Positions 1 to 5,959 of a DNA stretch of 11,194 nucleotides are shown here, piece after piece. Origin of the DNA: Chitinophagales bacterium (GTDB lineage: Bacteria > Bacteroidota > Bacteroidia > Chitinophagales > UBA2359); assembly GCA_020631035.1 (NCBI GenBank), contig JAHDIA010000134.1:1-11194 (forward strand), given 5' to 3'. The position numbers and the translations under genes are program-made. Within the stretch, counting starts at the first letter, position 1. Every line of letters begins with the position of its first letter. A model generated the notes under the pieces. That model made no database searches and was not told where the DNA came from. It saw only the letters and a list, made by a program, of their open reading frames with translations.

Positions 1-74
1 GAACAAAAATCTACTACCCAAAATACATATTTACTTATTTTACACAGTATTAAAGTTACTTGGCGGAATAAAAA

Positions 75-2681
75 TCAGTGGACGAGTTGTATCCTTTGGG
101 TGGATTGCTCGCTTCCATTGTTGAGTATTTTGAGGAAATAGTTACCTGTTGGATAATCCTGTAAATTGATTTGGTGCTGAATGTTTAATTGCTCTGGAAG
201 GTATTCTTCTAGAATTTTTTGTCCTACCAAATTGTAAACTTCTAAAACGGGCTGGTTGGGGTCAGTTAATTGAATGTTTAGATTTAGCAAGCCTGTTGTT
301 GGATTTGGATATGACAAGACTGTTACAGCTTCGGTATCCAAATCGTCTATACCTGATGCAAAATCGACTGTAATGTAACCCGTTTGTGTTTGGGTATCAT
401 TGCCTGCACTATTGGTGACAGTTAGGGTGACAGGAAATGTACCAGGATTGTTGTAGGTTACTGTTGGATTTTTCTCATTGGATGAGGCTGGGCTTCCTCC
501 TGGCATATCCCATTGCCACGAAACTGGCTCACCACTGCTTTGGTCAAAAAAGGTAACCACCAAAGGAGCAGGCCCTTCAAAAATACTCGCACTAAAACTG
601 GCAACTGGCAATGGTGGCAATTCTGTAACAGTAATGTACTGCTCAAAGGTTTGAGTGTGTGAGCCGATTGAATTGGCAACGGTCAAAGTAACTGTATAGG
701 TACCTGGAGTGTTGTAGGTAATCGTTGGGTTTTGTTCGTTGCTACTTATCGGGCTACCTCCTTGGAAGGTCCAGTTCCAAGCAGTTGGGCTATTGCTAGA
801 TTGATCGAAAAAGTGTACTTGTAAAGGGGCAGCACCTATTGTTTGATCGGCAATAAAAGCGGCTACAGGAGCGGCTATTGGTTCTGTAACGGTAATATAG
901 CCTGTTTTGGTTTCGGTGTCTGTTCCTGCTGAATTGCTGGCTGTAAGCGTGACCATATAAGTACCTGGTGTTTGGTACAATACAGTTGGGTTTTGCAAGC
1001 TAGAAGAAGCAGGACTACCTCCTTGGAATGTCCACGCCCAATTGCTTGGGTTGTTGGTAGACAAATCGGTAAACTGTATATTAAGAGGCGACTGTCCGCT
1101 TGTAACACTGCTGGTAAAATCGGCAACGGGTGCGATGATGTTTTCTGTTACCACAATGTAAGCTGTTTTGTTTTCGGTTCCTGCACCCGCAGCATTTGTG
1201 GCTGTAAGGGTTACTGCATAAGTACCTGGATTGTTGTAGGTCACTATTGGGTTTTGCTCTGTAGAAACATTTGGGTTGGCTCCTGGGAAAGACCAATTCC
1301 AAGCACTTGGTGCATTATTGGTTTGGTCAAAAAAGCTAACCGTTAAAGGTGCTGTTCCAGTGGTGACATTGGATGAAAAATTGGCGATGGGTGCCAATGT
1401 TCCTTGGGTAACGGTAATATAAGTTGTTTTTGTTTCTGTATTGGCACCTGCCGCATTGCTTGCTGTCAAAGTCACTGCATAAGTCCCTGGCGTATTGTAA
1501 GTCACTGTTGGGTTTTGCACACTAGCAGTACTGGGGCTTCCTCCGTCAAAAGACCAATTCCAAGTTGTTGGGTTGTTGGTGCTTTGATCAGTAAAATTGA
1601 CAGTTAAAGGTGCTGTACCTGTAGTGATATTGGAAGTAAAGTTGGCAACAGGAGCTGTACCTGTTGTTCCATCTATAATATTTACTGTATAATCCTCTAC
1701 TTCGCCAAAATCAAATTGTCCACAGGAATTGGGTGGCGTATAATCTTCGGAACCATCATCAAAGGTGCCAACGTATTTCATTGCAATACGCATACGAGTA
1801 TTTCCATTGCTGACATTATTGGGAATATTGATATTGCCTGTTACATTGCCTTCAACTCCATCATTTGTTTCAAATATCAATTCATTGGGGTCCGTAAAAT
1901 CATTGTCTTTGTTAAAATCAATCCAAATTCTCCATTTTTCGCTATACTGTGTACCACTGTATCCTGGATTTAAAGTTATATTGTGATTGCCTTTGGATAG
2001 ATTAAAAGTATTGCTTGTATAATTTCCATAGCCATTGTCTTGTCCAGAATTGTTGTTGTAACTGCCAATGTTAATGGCCTGAATCCATTCATCACTAGAA
2101 CCCAAACCACTAGCAGCACAATAATTATCGCCTCCACTGCCACCTTGATTGGTGATGTTGGCAGTATAATCTTCTACTTCTCCAAAATCAAAAGAGCCAC
2201 AAGCATTGGGGGCAGACAGATCTTCTGTTCCATCATTGTAAGTACCGACCCATTTCATTGCAATACGTACCCTGGTATTGCCCAAATCAATACTGTTGTT
2301 GTTGGGTACTGTAAAAGAACCTGACTGATTGCCTTCTTGTCCTTGTCCAGCATCGTAAACCAATTCATAAGCATCGTTAAAGTCGTTGTCTTGGTTGTAG
2401 TCTATCCAGATGCGCCAATATTCAGGAAAGGCGTCCCCTGAGTAGCCAGGGCTAAGGTTAAAATTGTAGGTCTGTCCTTTGACCAAGTTAATAGTTTGAT
2501 TGGTGTTGCTGTCGTATCCATTGCTAGCTCCAGAGTTATAGGTGAACTCGCCAATGGTAATGGATTGAATCCATTCGTCTGTTGTACTACCTCCTTCGGC
2601 TGTGCAGTACTGAGCGTTTACTCCAAAAGAGTACATTGACATTATTATTAAGCTAACAAAAAGTAATTTTATGATTTTCAT
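75..2681 (-). CDS. Secreted GEVED/PKD multi-domain surface protein with type IX sorting domain
   Basis: This 868-residue protein is probably exported by a signal peptide (1-24, cleaved near VNAQ) and then carried across the outer membrane by the type IX system. Two GEVED domains (about 25-175 and 187-335) each end in FGEVEDYT (near 166-173 and 325-332) and each hold an Asp/Asn-rich DxNxDxD-like loop (94-100, 255-261) that could bind calcium. Five PKD domains follow (343-425, 430-513, 517-599, 604-687, 692-773), each with W-x-W and NPT-type/PGT(Y/F) motifs. The last ~80 residues begin SYPNPTTG and match the type A Por-secretion C-terminal domain. No catalytic domain is visible, so an adhesin or matrix role is inferred; PKD and GEVED modules elsewhere often accompany enzymes. 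The start is the ATG directly before the signal peptide. A promoter-like TATCTTTG lies about 27 bases upstream. The stop is TGA, and no clear terminator is seen in positions 1-74. Confidence 0.93.
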   Translation of the reverse strand: MKIIKLLFVSLIIMSMYSFGVNAQYCTAEGGSTTDEWIQSITIGEFTYNSGASNGYDSNTNQTINLVKGQTYNFNLSPGYSGDAFPEYWRIWIDYNQDNDFNDAYELVYDAGQGQEGNQSGSFTVPNNNSIDLGNTRVRIAMKWVGTYNDGTEDLSAPNACGSFDFGEVEDYTANITNQGGSGGDNYCAASGLGSSDEWIQAINIGSYNNNSGQDNGYGNYTSNTFNLSKGNHNITLNPGYSGTQYSEKWRIWIDFNKDNDFTDPNELIFETNDGVEGNVTGNINIPNNVSNGNTRMRIAMKYVGTFDDGSEDYTPPNSCGQFDFGEVEDYTVNIIDGTTGTAPVANFTSNITTGTAPLTVNFTDQSTNNPTTWNWSFDGGSPSTASVQNPTVTYNTPGTYAVTLTASNAAGANTETKTTYITVTQGTLAPIANFSSNVTTGTAPLTVSFFDQTNNAPSAWNWSFPGANPNVSTEQNPIVTYNNPGTYAVTLTATNAAGAGTENKTAYIVVTENIIAPVADFTSSVTSGQSPLNIQFTDLSTNNPSNWAWTFQGGSPASSSLQNPTVLYQTPGTYMVTLTASNSAGTDTETKTGYITVTEPIAAPVAAFIADQTIGAAPLQVHFFDQSSNSPTAWNWTFQGGSPISSNEQNPTITYNTPGTYTVTLTVANSIGSHTQTFEQYITVTELPPLPVASFSASIFEGPAPLVVTFFDQSSGEPVSWQWDMPGGSPASSNEKNPTVTYNNPGTFPVTLTVTNSAGNDTQTQTGYITVDFASGIDDLDTEAVTVLSYPNPTTGLLNLNIQLTDPNQPVLEVYNLVGQKILEEYLPEQLNIQHQINLQDYPTGNYFLKILNNGSEQSTQRIQLVH
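363..1655 (-). repeat. Five tandem PKD-domain repeats (about 260 bp each)
   Basis: Residues 343-773 of the GEVED/PKD protein are five tandem PKD units of 83-88 residues, including short linkers. At DNA level the shared word gttgggttttg recurs about every 260 bp (near 725, 985, 1248 and 1509). The copies have diverged at many positions, so this is an old duplication rather than a freshly expanded array. Confidence 0.9.
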
Positions 2682-2707
2682 TTGATTTTGATGTTTATTT
2701 TTGAGGG

Positions 2708-2715
2708 CAAAGATA
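2708..2715 (-). promoter_or_regulatory. Candidate Bacteroidota -7 element (TATCTTTG)
   Basis: Read on the minus strand this is TATCTTTG, a full match to the TAnnTTTG -7 consensus of Bacteroidota primary sigma factors. It starts just past the stop codon of the upstream lipoprotein gene and 27 bases before the ATG of the GEVED/PKD gene, giving a short leader. The nearest upstream TTG (2741-2743) is 25 bases away, further than the usual ~19, so the -33 half is weak. Confidence 0.55.
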
Positions 2716-2718
2716 CAC

Positions 2719-3057
2719 TTAATTTAAAAGAAAACTTTGGCAAGAACCATTTGAAATTGTCAATTGTCCTTCCCATTTGTAAAAGTCTCTTTGGTAGGCG
2801 ATGTAGTCGTACACTCCATCTGCTAGTTGTACGGTAATGGTTCCTCTTTCGCCACATTCTGGTCCTTCCTCAATTGAGAAATAATCAGTGAGTGTTCCTT
2901 GTATTTCTCCGTCGATGTAGATTTGAATGCCATTGGTTGGGCGGCTATCTGTCCAGAAATAAATGCTCCCATCTTGGGTGGGTGTTGCCATTTCTTTTTC
3001 GCAACTACAGAATAAAAAAATAAGACATAAAAGCGATGGTAGTAATGTTTTTTTCAT
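2719..3057 (-). CDS. Small PEGA-like lipoprotein
   Basis: This is a 112-residue predicted lipoprotein. The N-terminus MKKTLLPSLLCLIFLFCSC is a short lipoprotein signal with Cys19 as the likely lipidated residue (Ser at -1; Phe at -3 is atypical). The following E-K-E resembles charged tethers on Bacteroidota surface lipoproteins. The mature part reads as a small beta domain: an IYIDGEIQG strand-turn, then ECGERGTITVQL, DGVYDYIAY, KWEGQLTIS and a C-terminal GSCQSFLL. This pattern resembles PEGA-type carbohydrate-associated domains. Cys68 and Cys106 could form a disulfide. The fold is inferred from the pattern, and no specific function can be given. The stop is 37 bases upstream of the GEVED/PKD gene, so partial co-transcription is possible, although that gene has its own promoter-like site. 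No convincing promoter was found upstream of this gene. Confidence 0.82.
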   Translation of the reverse strand: MKKTLLPSLLCLIFLFCSCEKEMATPTQDGSIYFWTDSRPTNGIQIYIDGEIQGTLTDYFSIEEGPECGERGTITVQLADGVYDYIAYQRDFYKWEGQLTISNGSCQSFLLN

Positions 3058-3156
3058 TGTGCGTTCTTTAATATGTTACAGATGTTTTTTTAGAGTATTG
3101 TAATTGGATTTCGTTTAAGGAGAGGTCACTAGTTTTTAACTTTTTTTTCAACAGCA

Positions 3157-3191
3157 TAAAAAAACGCCCCAATTAAAAAATTGAGGCGTTT
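3157..3191 (-). terminator. Rho-independent terminator of the membrane-protein operon
   Basis: Positions 3162-3168 pair with 3185-3191 (AAACGCC/GGCGTTT). After one mismatch, 3170-3174 pair with 3179-3183, leaving a 4-base loop. On the minus strand the stem runs into T residues (3157-3164 region). It lies about 30 bases past the stop of the four-helix membrane protein gene and so would end the 5107-to-3222 operon. Confidence 0.85.
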
Positions 3192-3221
3192 GGTATATCA
3201 AAATATTAAATTATTTCTCTA

Positions 3222-3530
3222 TTATTTGATGGCTTTGGGTACAACGAATTTGGCAATAAGGCTGATGAGTAAGCCTGTAATGGCTCCCATAATTACATGA
3301 TCAGTTACTTTAAATCCTGACATCAAAGCAGAAATTAAAAATACGACTGCACCAACACCTGCACCAACACCAAGTATACCCCAGTTATTGACCTTGGTTG
3401 CAACAAAGCCAATGAGTGCCCCTAAAAGGGTCGGAAATACAATGAGGTCCCAAGCTCCTGAAAAAATAAACATTTGAAGCAGACCTAGTATTAGCCCTGC
3501 AACAGCACCAATAATAATTGTTTTTGACAT
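3222..3530 (-). CDS. Small four-helix integral membrane protein, unknown function
   Basis: This 102-residue protein has four hydrophobic stretches at about 4-24, 27-46, 50-70 and 76-97. The loops are very short and a basic tail (VPKAIK) follows. Helices 1 to 3 are Gly-rich (GAVAGLILG, LLGALIG, GVGAGVGAVV), suggesting tight glycine-mediated helix packing. There is no cleavable signal and no catalytic or metal-binding motif. I do not recognise the family. It is the last gene of a probable operon, 40 bases behind the charged polyampholyte gene and followed by a clear terminator, so it probably works in the inner membrane with one or both upstream products. That functional link is inference from gene order. 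Confidence 0.85.
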   Translation of the reverse strand: MSKTIIIGAVAGLILGLLQMFIFSGAWDLIVFPTLLGALIGFVATKVNNWGILGVGAGVGAVVFLISALMSGFKVTDHVIMGAITGLLISLIAKFVVPKAIK

Positions 3531-3570
3531 AGCAAATTATTTATATTAATTGAGTAAGTAAGTTTAATAA

Positions 3571-4335
3571 TTAATCATCATCTCTTCTAAAACGACGAGA
3601 TTTACCTTTTCCCTTTCCTCTTTTCCTATCTCTTTCTCTTCCTTTGTATTTTTTCCAACCATCTTTTCCTTTGCTTTCAAATCTTGCCAACATTTTGTCG
3701 TGGCGTTCTTTCATTTTCGTTTCAATCTTGCGATGTCTTTCAGCAGTACGTCTTTCAATTTCTCTTAATTTTTTCGCAAGTTTACCTTTCGTTCTATCAT
3801 AATCATCGTCATCGTCGTCGTCCGTTTCGATTTCATCAAAATCATCTTCGTTGTAGTACTCATCATCATCGTACTCTTCTCTTTCTTCAACTCTAGACCT
3901 TTTCTGTTTCTTTCTACTTTCTGTTCTTTGAGTTTCTTCTTCTTCCTCTTCTTCCTCTTTTCGTCCAAAGACACGGTCAAACAATCCACCTTTTTTCTTT
4001 TTCTCTTTTACCTTATTGCTTTCCTTTTTACTTCTAAGATCACTCTCCTCCGCTTCTTCGTCCTTGAAAACACCATCAAATACATCACCTTTGCTCTTAC
4101 CCCTAGCACTTTTTTTCCGTTCTTTTAAATCTTTCAAAGAATCTTGATCTTCGTCGTCTCTTCCTCTAATTTTATCAAACAAGCCACGTTTTTTTTCTTC
4201 TTTTTTATCTGCTTTTAAATCACGAATAGAGCGTTCCTCATTTGACTCCTCCATCATTTCCTTTGCACCATCAACGAGGTCTTCCGCTTTTTCACGGAAT
4301 TTATCGAATAGTCCTTTTTTCTTTTTTTCTGCCAT
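3571..4335 (-). CDS. Highly charged polyampholyte with repeated GLFDK-type motif, unknown function
   Basis: This 254-residue protein has no signal peptide and almost no hydrophobic core. A short amphipathic motif recurs: KKKGLFDKFRE (residues 5-15), KKRGLFDKIRGR (48-59) and KKGGLFDRVFGRK (114-126), with a degenerate GDVFDGVFKDEE (83-94). Between and after these are alternating blocks: mixed K/E, an eight-Glu run near 127-134, a D/E/Y-rich acidic stretch (about 150-180, with seven Asp in a row), a helical K/E/R segment (about 185-222) and a basic GKGKGKSRRFRR tail ending in DDD. I do not recognise the family. Clustered Leu-Phe-Ile/Val-Phe side chains flanked by Lys suggest short membrane- or partner-binding helices on a disordered chain, which is inference. 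It sits 37 bases downstream of the NlpC/P60 gene and 40 bases upstream of the membrane protein gene, probably in one operon. Confidence 0.85.
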   Translation of the reverse strand: MAEKKKKGLFDKFREKAEDLVDGAKEMMEESNEERSIRDLKADKKEEKKRGLFDKIRGRDDEDQDSLKDLKERKKSARGKSKGDVFDGVFKDEEAEESDLRSKKESNKVKEKKKKGGLFDRVFGRKEEEEEEEETQRTESRKKQKRSRVEEREEYDDDEYYNEDDFDEIETDDDDDDDYDRTKGKLAKKLREIERRTAERHRKIETKMKERHDKMLARFESKGKDGWKKYKGRERDRKRGKGKGKSRRFRRDDD

Positions 4336-4372
4336 TTTAGTAGAATTGTGATTAAGTATTTAATTTTTGTTT

Positions 4373-5107
4373 TTATAGGTATCTTCTGGCTTTTTTGAGT
4401 CGTTTTTTCCAGTAATTGGATTGATTGACATTGGTAATGCTTATTCCTTCAGAAGAGGAAGCATGAATCATTTTAAGAGGCTCCCCTTTTTGAGATATAA
4501 CGATACCTACATGGGTAATTTTACTGCTTCTTTTGCCAAAAAAGATCAAATCACCTGGCTGTACACTTCGGGTACTGACTCTTTTACCAGCTTTTGATTG
4601 TTGGTTTGAAGTTCGAGGCAATTTGTAGCCCATTTTATTGAAAACATATTGGGTATAACCTGAGCAATCAAACCCTCGTTTAGGGCTTTCTCCCCCATAT
4701 TTGTAGCGTGTACCGAGGTATTTTCTAGCTTCTTTAATCAATGGTTCTGCCACAATAGGACCACGATAGACATCACTACTTTTTGTTGTTGTCTCACTTT
4801 TTCGGCTGGTTTTTTCAATTTTTCGCCCTCCTCGTTCCAAAACACTCTTTTTCGAGTGGCTATTTTTCTCTGCTTTTTCAATTCTTCTAGCCTCATATGC
4901 TTTCGTTCTTTCTCTAGCTGATATGGCACGTTTTTCTTTTCGGGCTTCTTTTTCCTTTTTGCGAGTTTCTCTTTCTCTTTCTTTCTCTTTTTTACGAATT
5001 TCTTTTTGTCTTTGTGCTTCTTTTTTCCACTCTGGCTGTGCCGAAATAGCCATAGAGCTAAAAAGAATTAATCCAAAGATAAGAAATAAAATGTTTATGT
5101 TTTTCAT
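4373..5107 (-). CDS. Secreted NlpC/P60 family cell-wall peptidase with charged helical linker
   Basis: This 244-residue exported protein has a signal peptide at 1-23 (ending AISAQ). Residues 27-105 are an extremely K/E/R-rich segment expected to form a long charged helix or disordered spacer. From about 118 to 244 there is an NlpC/P60 domain: YLGTRYKYGG (130-139), the catalytic Cys148 in GFDCSG, the PGDLIFF motif (184-190), His199 in ITHVGIVI and the third catalytic position His215 in MIHASS. All three expected catalytic positions are intact, so it should be active. Family members cut peptide cross-links in peptidoglycan, commonly gamma-D-Glu-meso-diaminopimelate bonds; the exact bond is not readable here. 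It is the first gene of a probable three-gene operon with the polyampholyte and the membrane protein. The charged N-terminal spacer is unusual; SH3b or LysM domains are common there, and none is seen. Confidence 0.93.
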   Translation of the reverse strand: MKNINILFLIFGLILFSSMAISAQPEWKKEAQRQKEIRKKEKERERETRKKEKEARKEKRAISARERTKAYEARRIEKAEKNSHSKKSVLERGGRKIEKTSRKSETTTKSSDVYRGPIVAEPLIKEARKYLGTRYKYGGESPKRGFDCSGYTQYVFNKMGYKLPRTSNQQSKAGKRVSTRSVQPGDLIFFGKRSSKITHVGIVISQKGEPLKMIHASSSEGISITNVNQSNYWKKRLKKARRYL

Positions 5108-5158
5108 TGTGCTAATTTATGAGATTATATTCAGATTTCACATATTTAGTTCACATCT

Positions 5159-5166
5159 CAAACATA
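5159..5166 (-). promoter_or_regulatory. Candidate -7 element (TATGTTTG) for the NlpC/P60 operon
   Basis: On the minus strand this is TATGTTTG, a full TAnnTTTG match, with a leader of about 50 bases to the ATG at 5107. It lies between the terminator of the preceding gene (5187-5222) and the peptidase gene, which is where an operon promoter is expected. No TTG is found at the usual -33 distance. Confidence 0.55.
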
Positions 5167-5182
5167 GGTTGACATAAGACGT

Positions 5183-5222
5183 AAAAAAAGTGGAGATGCT
5201 CTCTAACAAACACCTCCACTTT
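5183..5222 (-). terminator. Rho-independent terminator of the 5239-5850 gene
   Basis: AAAGTGGAG (5187-5195) pairs perfectly with CTCCACTTT (5214-5222). Two further inner pairs (5197-5198 with 5211-5212) follow a mismatch. On the minus strand the hairpin ends in a run of seven T. It lies 16 bases past the stop of the acidic/basic-tailed secreted protein and separates it from the NlpC/P60 operon. Confidence 0.88.
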
Positions 5223-5238
5223 ACCGAACCATGAATAA

Positions 5239-5850
5239 TTATTTTCCTTTGGACTTGCCTTTTCCTTTGGACTTGCCTTTTCCTTTATCGCTATTTCCTT
5301 TTTCCTTTTCACCTTTCCCTCTATTTCGGTTACCATCTCCCTCATCTTCTTCATCTTCTTCATAATCACCATCGTCATAATCTTCATCATATGAGTCGTC
5401 ACTGTCTCCTGAATCATCGCTGTCACCTGAATCTTTGCTATCACCTGAGTCCTTACTGTCTCCTGAGTCCTTACTATCGCCTGAACCACCCATCTCACCA
5501 CATTCTTCCTCTAGGGCTGCCATCTCTGCATCATAAGCATCTTGGTAAGCCGCTGATTCTGATTCAAAAGTCTCGTCTATGGCTTCTTTTTCCGCTTCCC
5601 AAGCAGCTCTTGCCGCTTCTCTTTCCTCGCTTGAGTCTGCATCTTTCATTGCTTCCTTAAATTCTTCTTGTGCCTTTTTCCTATCTTCTCTTTGTTGTTC
5701 TCTGACATCTTTCATTCCCTCTCTATAAACTTCTTTGATAGTCTTATATTCTTCTTTACATATATGCTTGTCAGCATCTTGAGCAAAAGTAAATATGCTT
5801 ATGGTCATCAATGCGAAACTGAACAAAGCTGTTTTAATTTGATTTTTCAT
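5239..5850 (-). CDS. Secreted coiled-coil protein with SGDSKD repeats and K-G-K tail (CxEEYK pair, member A)
   Basis: This 203-residue exported protein is of no family I recognise. A signal peptide covers 1-23 (ending TFAQ). Residues 28-118 are predicted helical and charged, bracketed by Cys31 (in CKEEYK) and Cys117 (in CGEMG), which could be joined by a disulfide. Then come five tandem SGDSKD/SGDSDD hexapeptides (123-152), an acidic D/E/Y stretch (about 154-172) and a basic tail ending in KGKGKSKGKGKSKGK. The acidic-then-basic layout is strongly polar and disordered, and the DSxDS pattern is reminiscent of calcium-binding or matrix proteins. Its Cys motifs and 86-residue Cys spacing match the neighbour at 5960-6943, so the two are likely paralogues, 109 bases apart on the same strand. 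A terminator follows directly. A structural or matrix role is inference. Confidence 0.88.
   Translation of the reverse strand: MKNQIKTALFSFALMTISIFTFAQDADKHICKEEYKTIKEVYREGMKDVREQQREDRKKAQEEFKEAMKDADSSEEREAARAAWEAEKEAIDETFESESAAYQDAYDAEMAALEEECGEMGGSGDSKDSGDSKDSGDSKDSGDSDDSGDSDDSYDEDYDDGDYEEDEEDEGDGNRNRGKGEKEKGNSDKGKGKSKGKGKSKGK
5242..5277 (-). repeat. Two perfect 18-bp tandem repeats encoding the K-G-K-S tail
   Basis: Two adjacent identical copies of ttttcctttggacttgcc (5242-5259 and 5260-5277) encode repeated G-K-S-K-G-K units at the C-terminus of the secreted protein. Perfect identity suggests recent slippage. Confidence 0.85.
5395..5484 (-). repeat. Five 18-bp tandem repeats encoding SGDS(K/D)D
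   Basis: Residues 123-152 are five in-frame hexapeptide units: three SGDSKD then two SGDSDD. The copies differ mostly at synonymous positions (gaatcatcg, gaatctttg, gagtcctta variants), so the protein repeat is kept while the DNA has drifted. The array continues into an acidic stretch. Confidence 0.88.
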
Positions 5851-5893
5851 TTTTTTGGTATAAAATTTAAATAATTTGTTAGTTAAATTAAGG

Positions 5894-5901
5894 CAAACAT
5901 G
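5894..5901 (-). promoter_or_regulatory. Weak candidate -7 element (CATGTTTG) before member A
   Basis: On the minus strand this is CATGTTTG, matching TAnnTTTG except at the first base, about 43 bases before the ATG at 5850. No TTG is at -33 distance. It is kept as tentative because it is the best match in the gap between the two paralogous genes. Confidence 0.3.
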
Positions 5902-5902
5902 C

Positions 5903-5934
5903 CCCTATACAGGGTAGTGACATTTAGAGTCACT
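5903..5934. other. Two small inverted repeats between the paralogous secreted genes
   Basis: CCCT-ATAC-AGGG (5903-5914) and AGTGAC-7 nt-GTCACT (5916-5934) lie side by side in the 109-base gap. They are directly upstream, on the minus strand, of the weak -7 element. No T-run follows either, so they do not look like a normal terminator. They could be operator half-sites or leader structure. Confidence 0.35.
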
Positions 5935-5959
5935 TTGGTTACACTCTAATTCCTCTTTT

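Noticed and set aside
1..74. Terminator for the GEVED/PKD gene
   Set aside because: No stable hairpin with a T-run is visible in these bases; it may lie outside the window.
972..2324. Plus-strand open frames inside the PKD/GEVED gene
   Set aside because: They are shadows of a repeated coding region, with Cys/Ile-rich translations and no start or promoter context.
75..2681. PKD protein as a secreted protease or glycosidase
   Set aside because: No catalytic domain or active-site motif is present between the signal peptide and the sorting domain.
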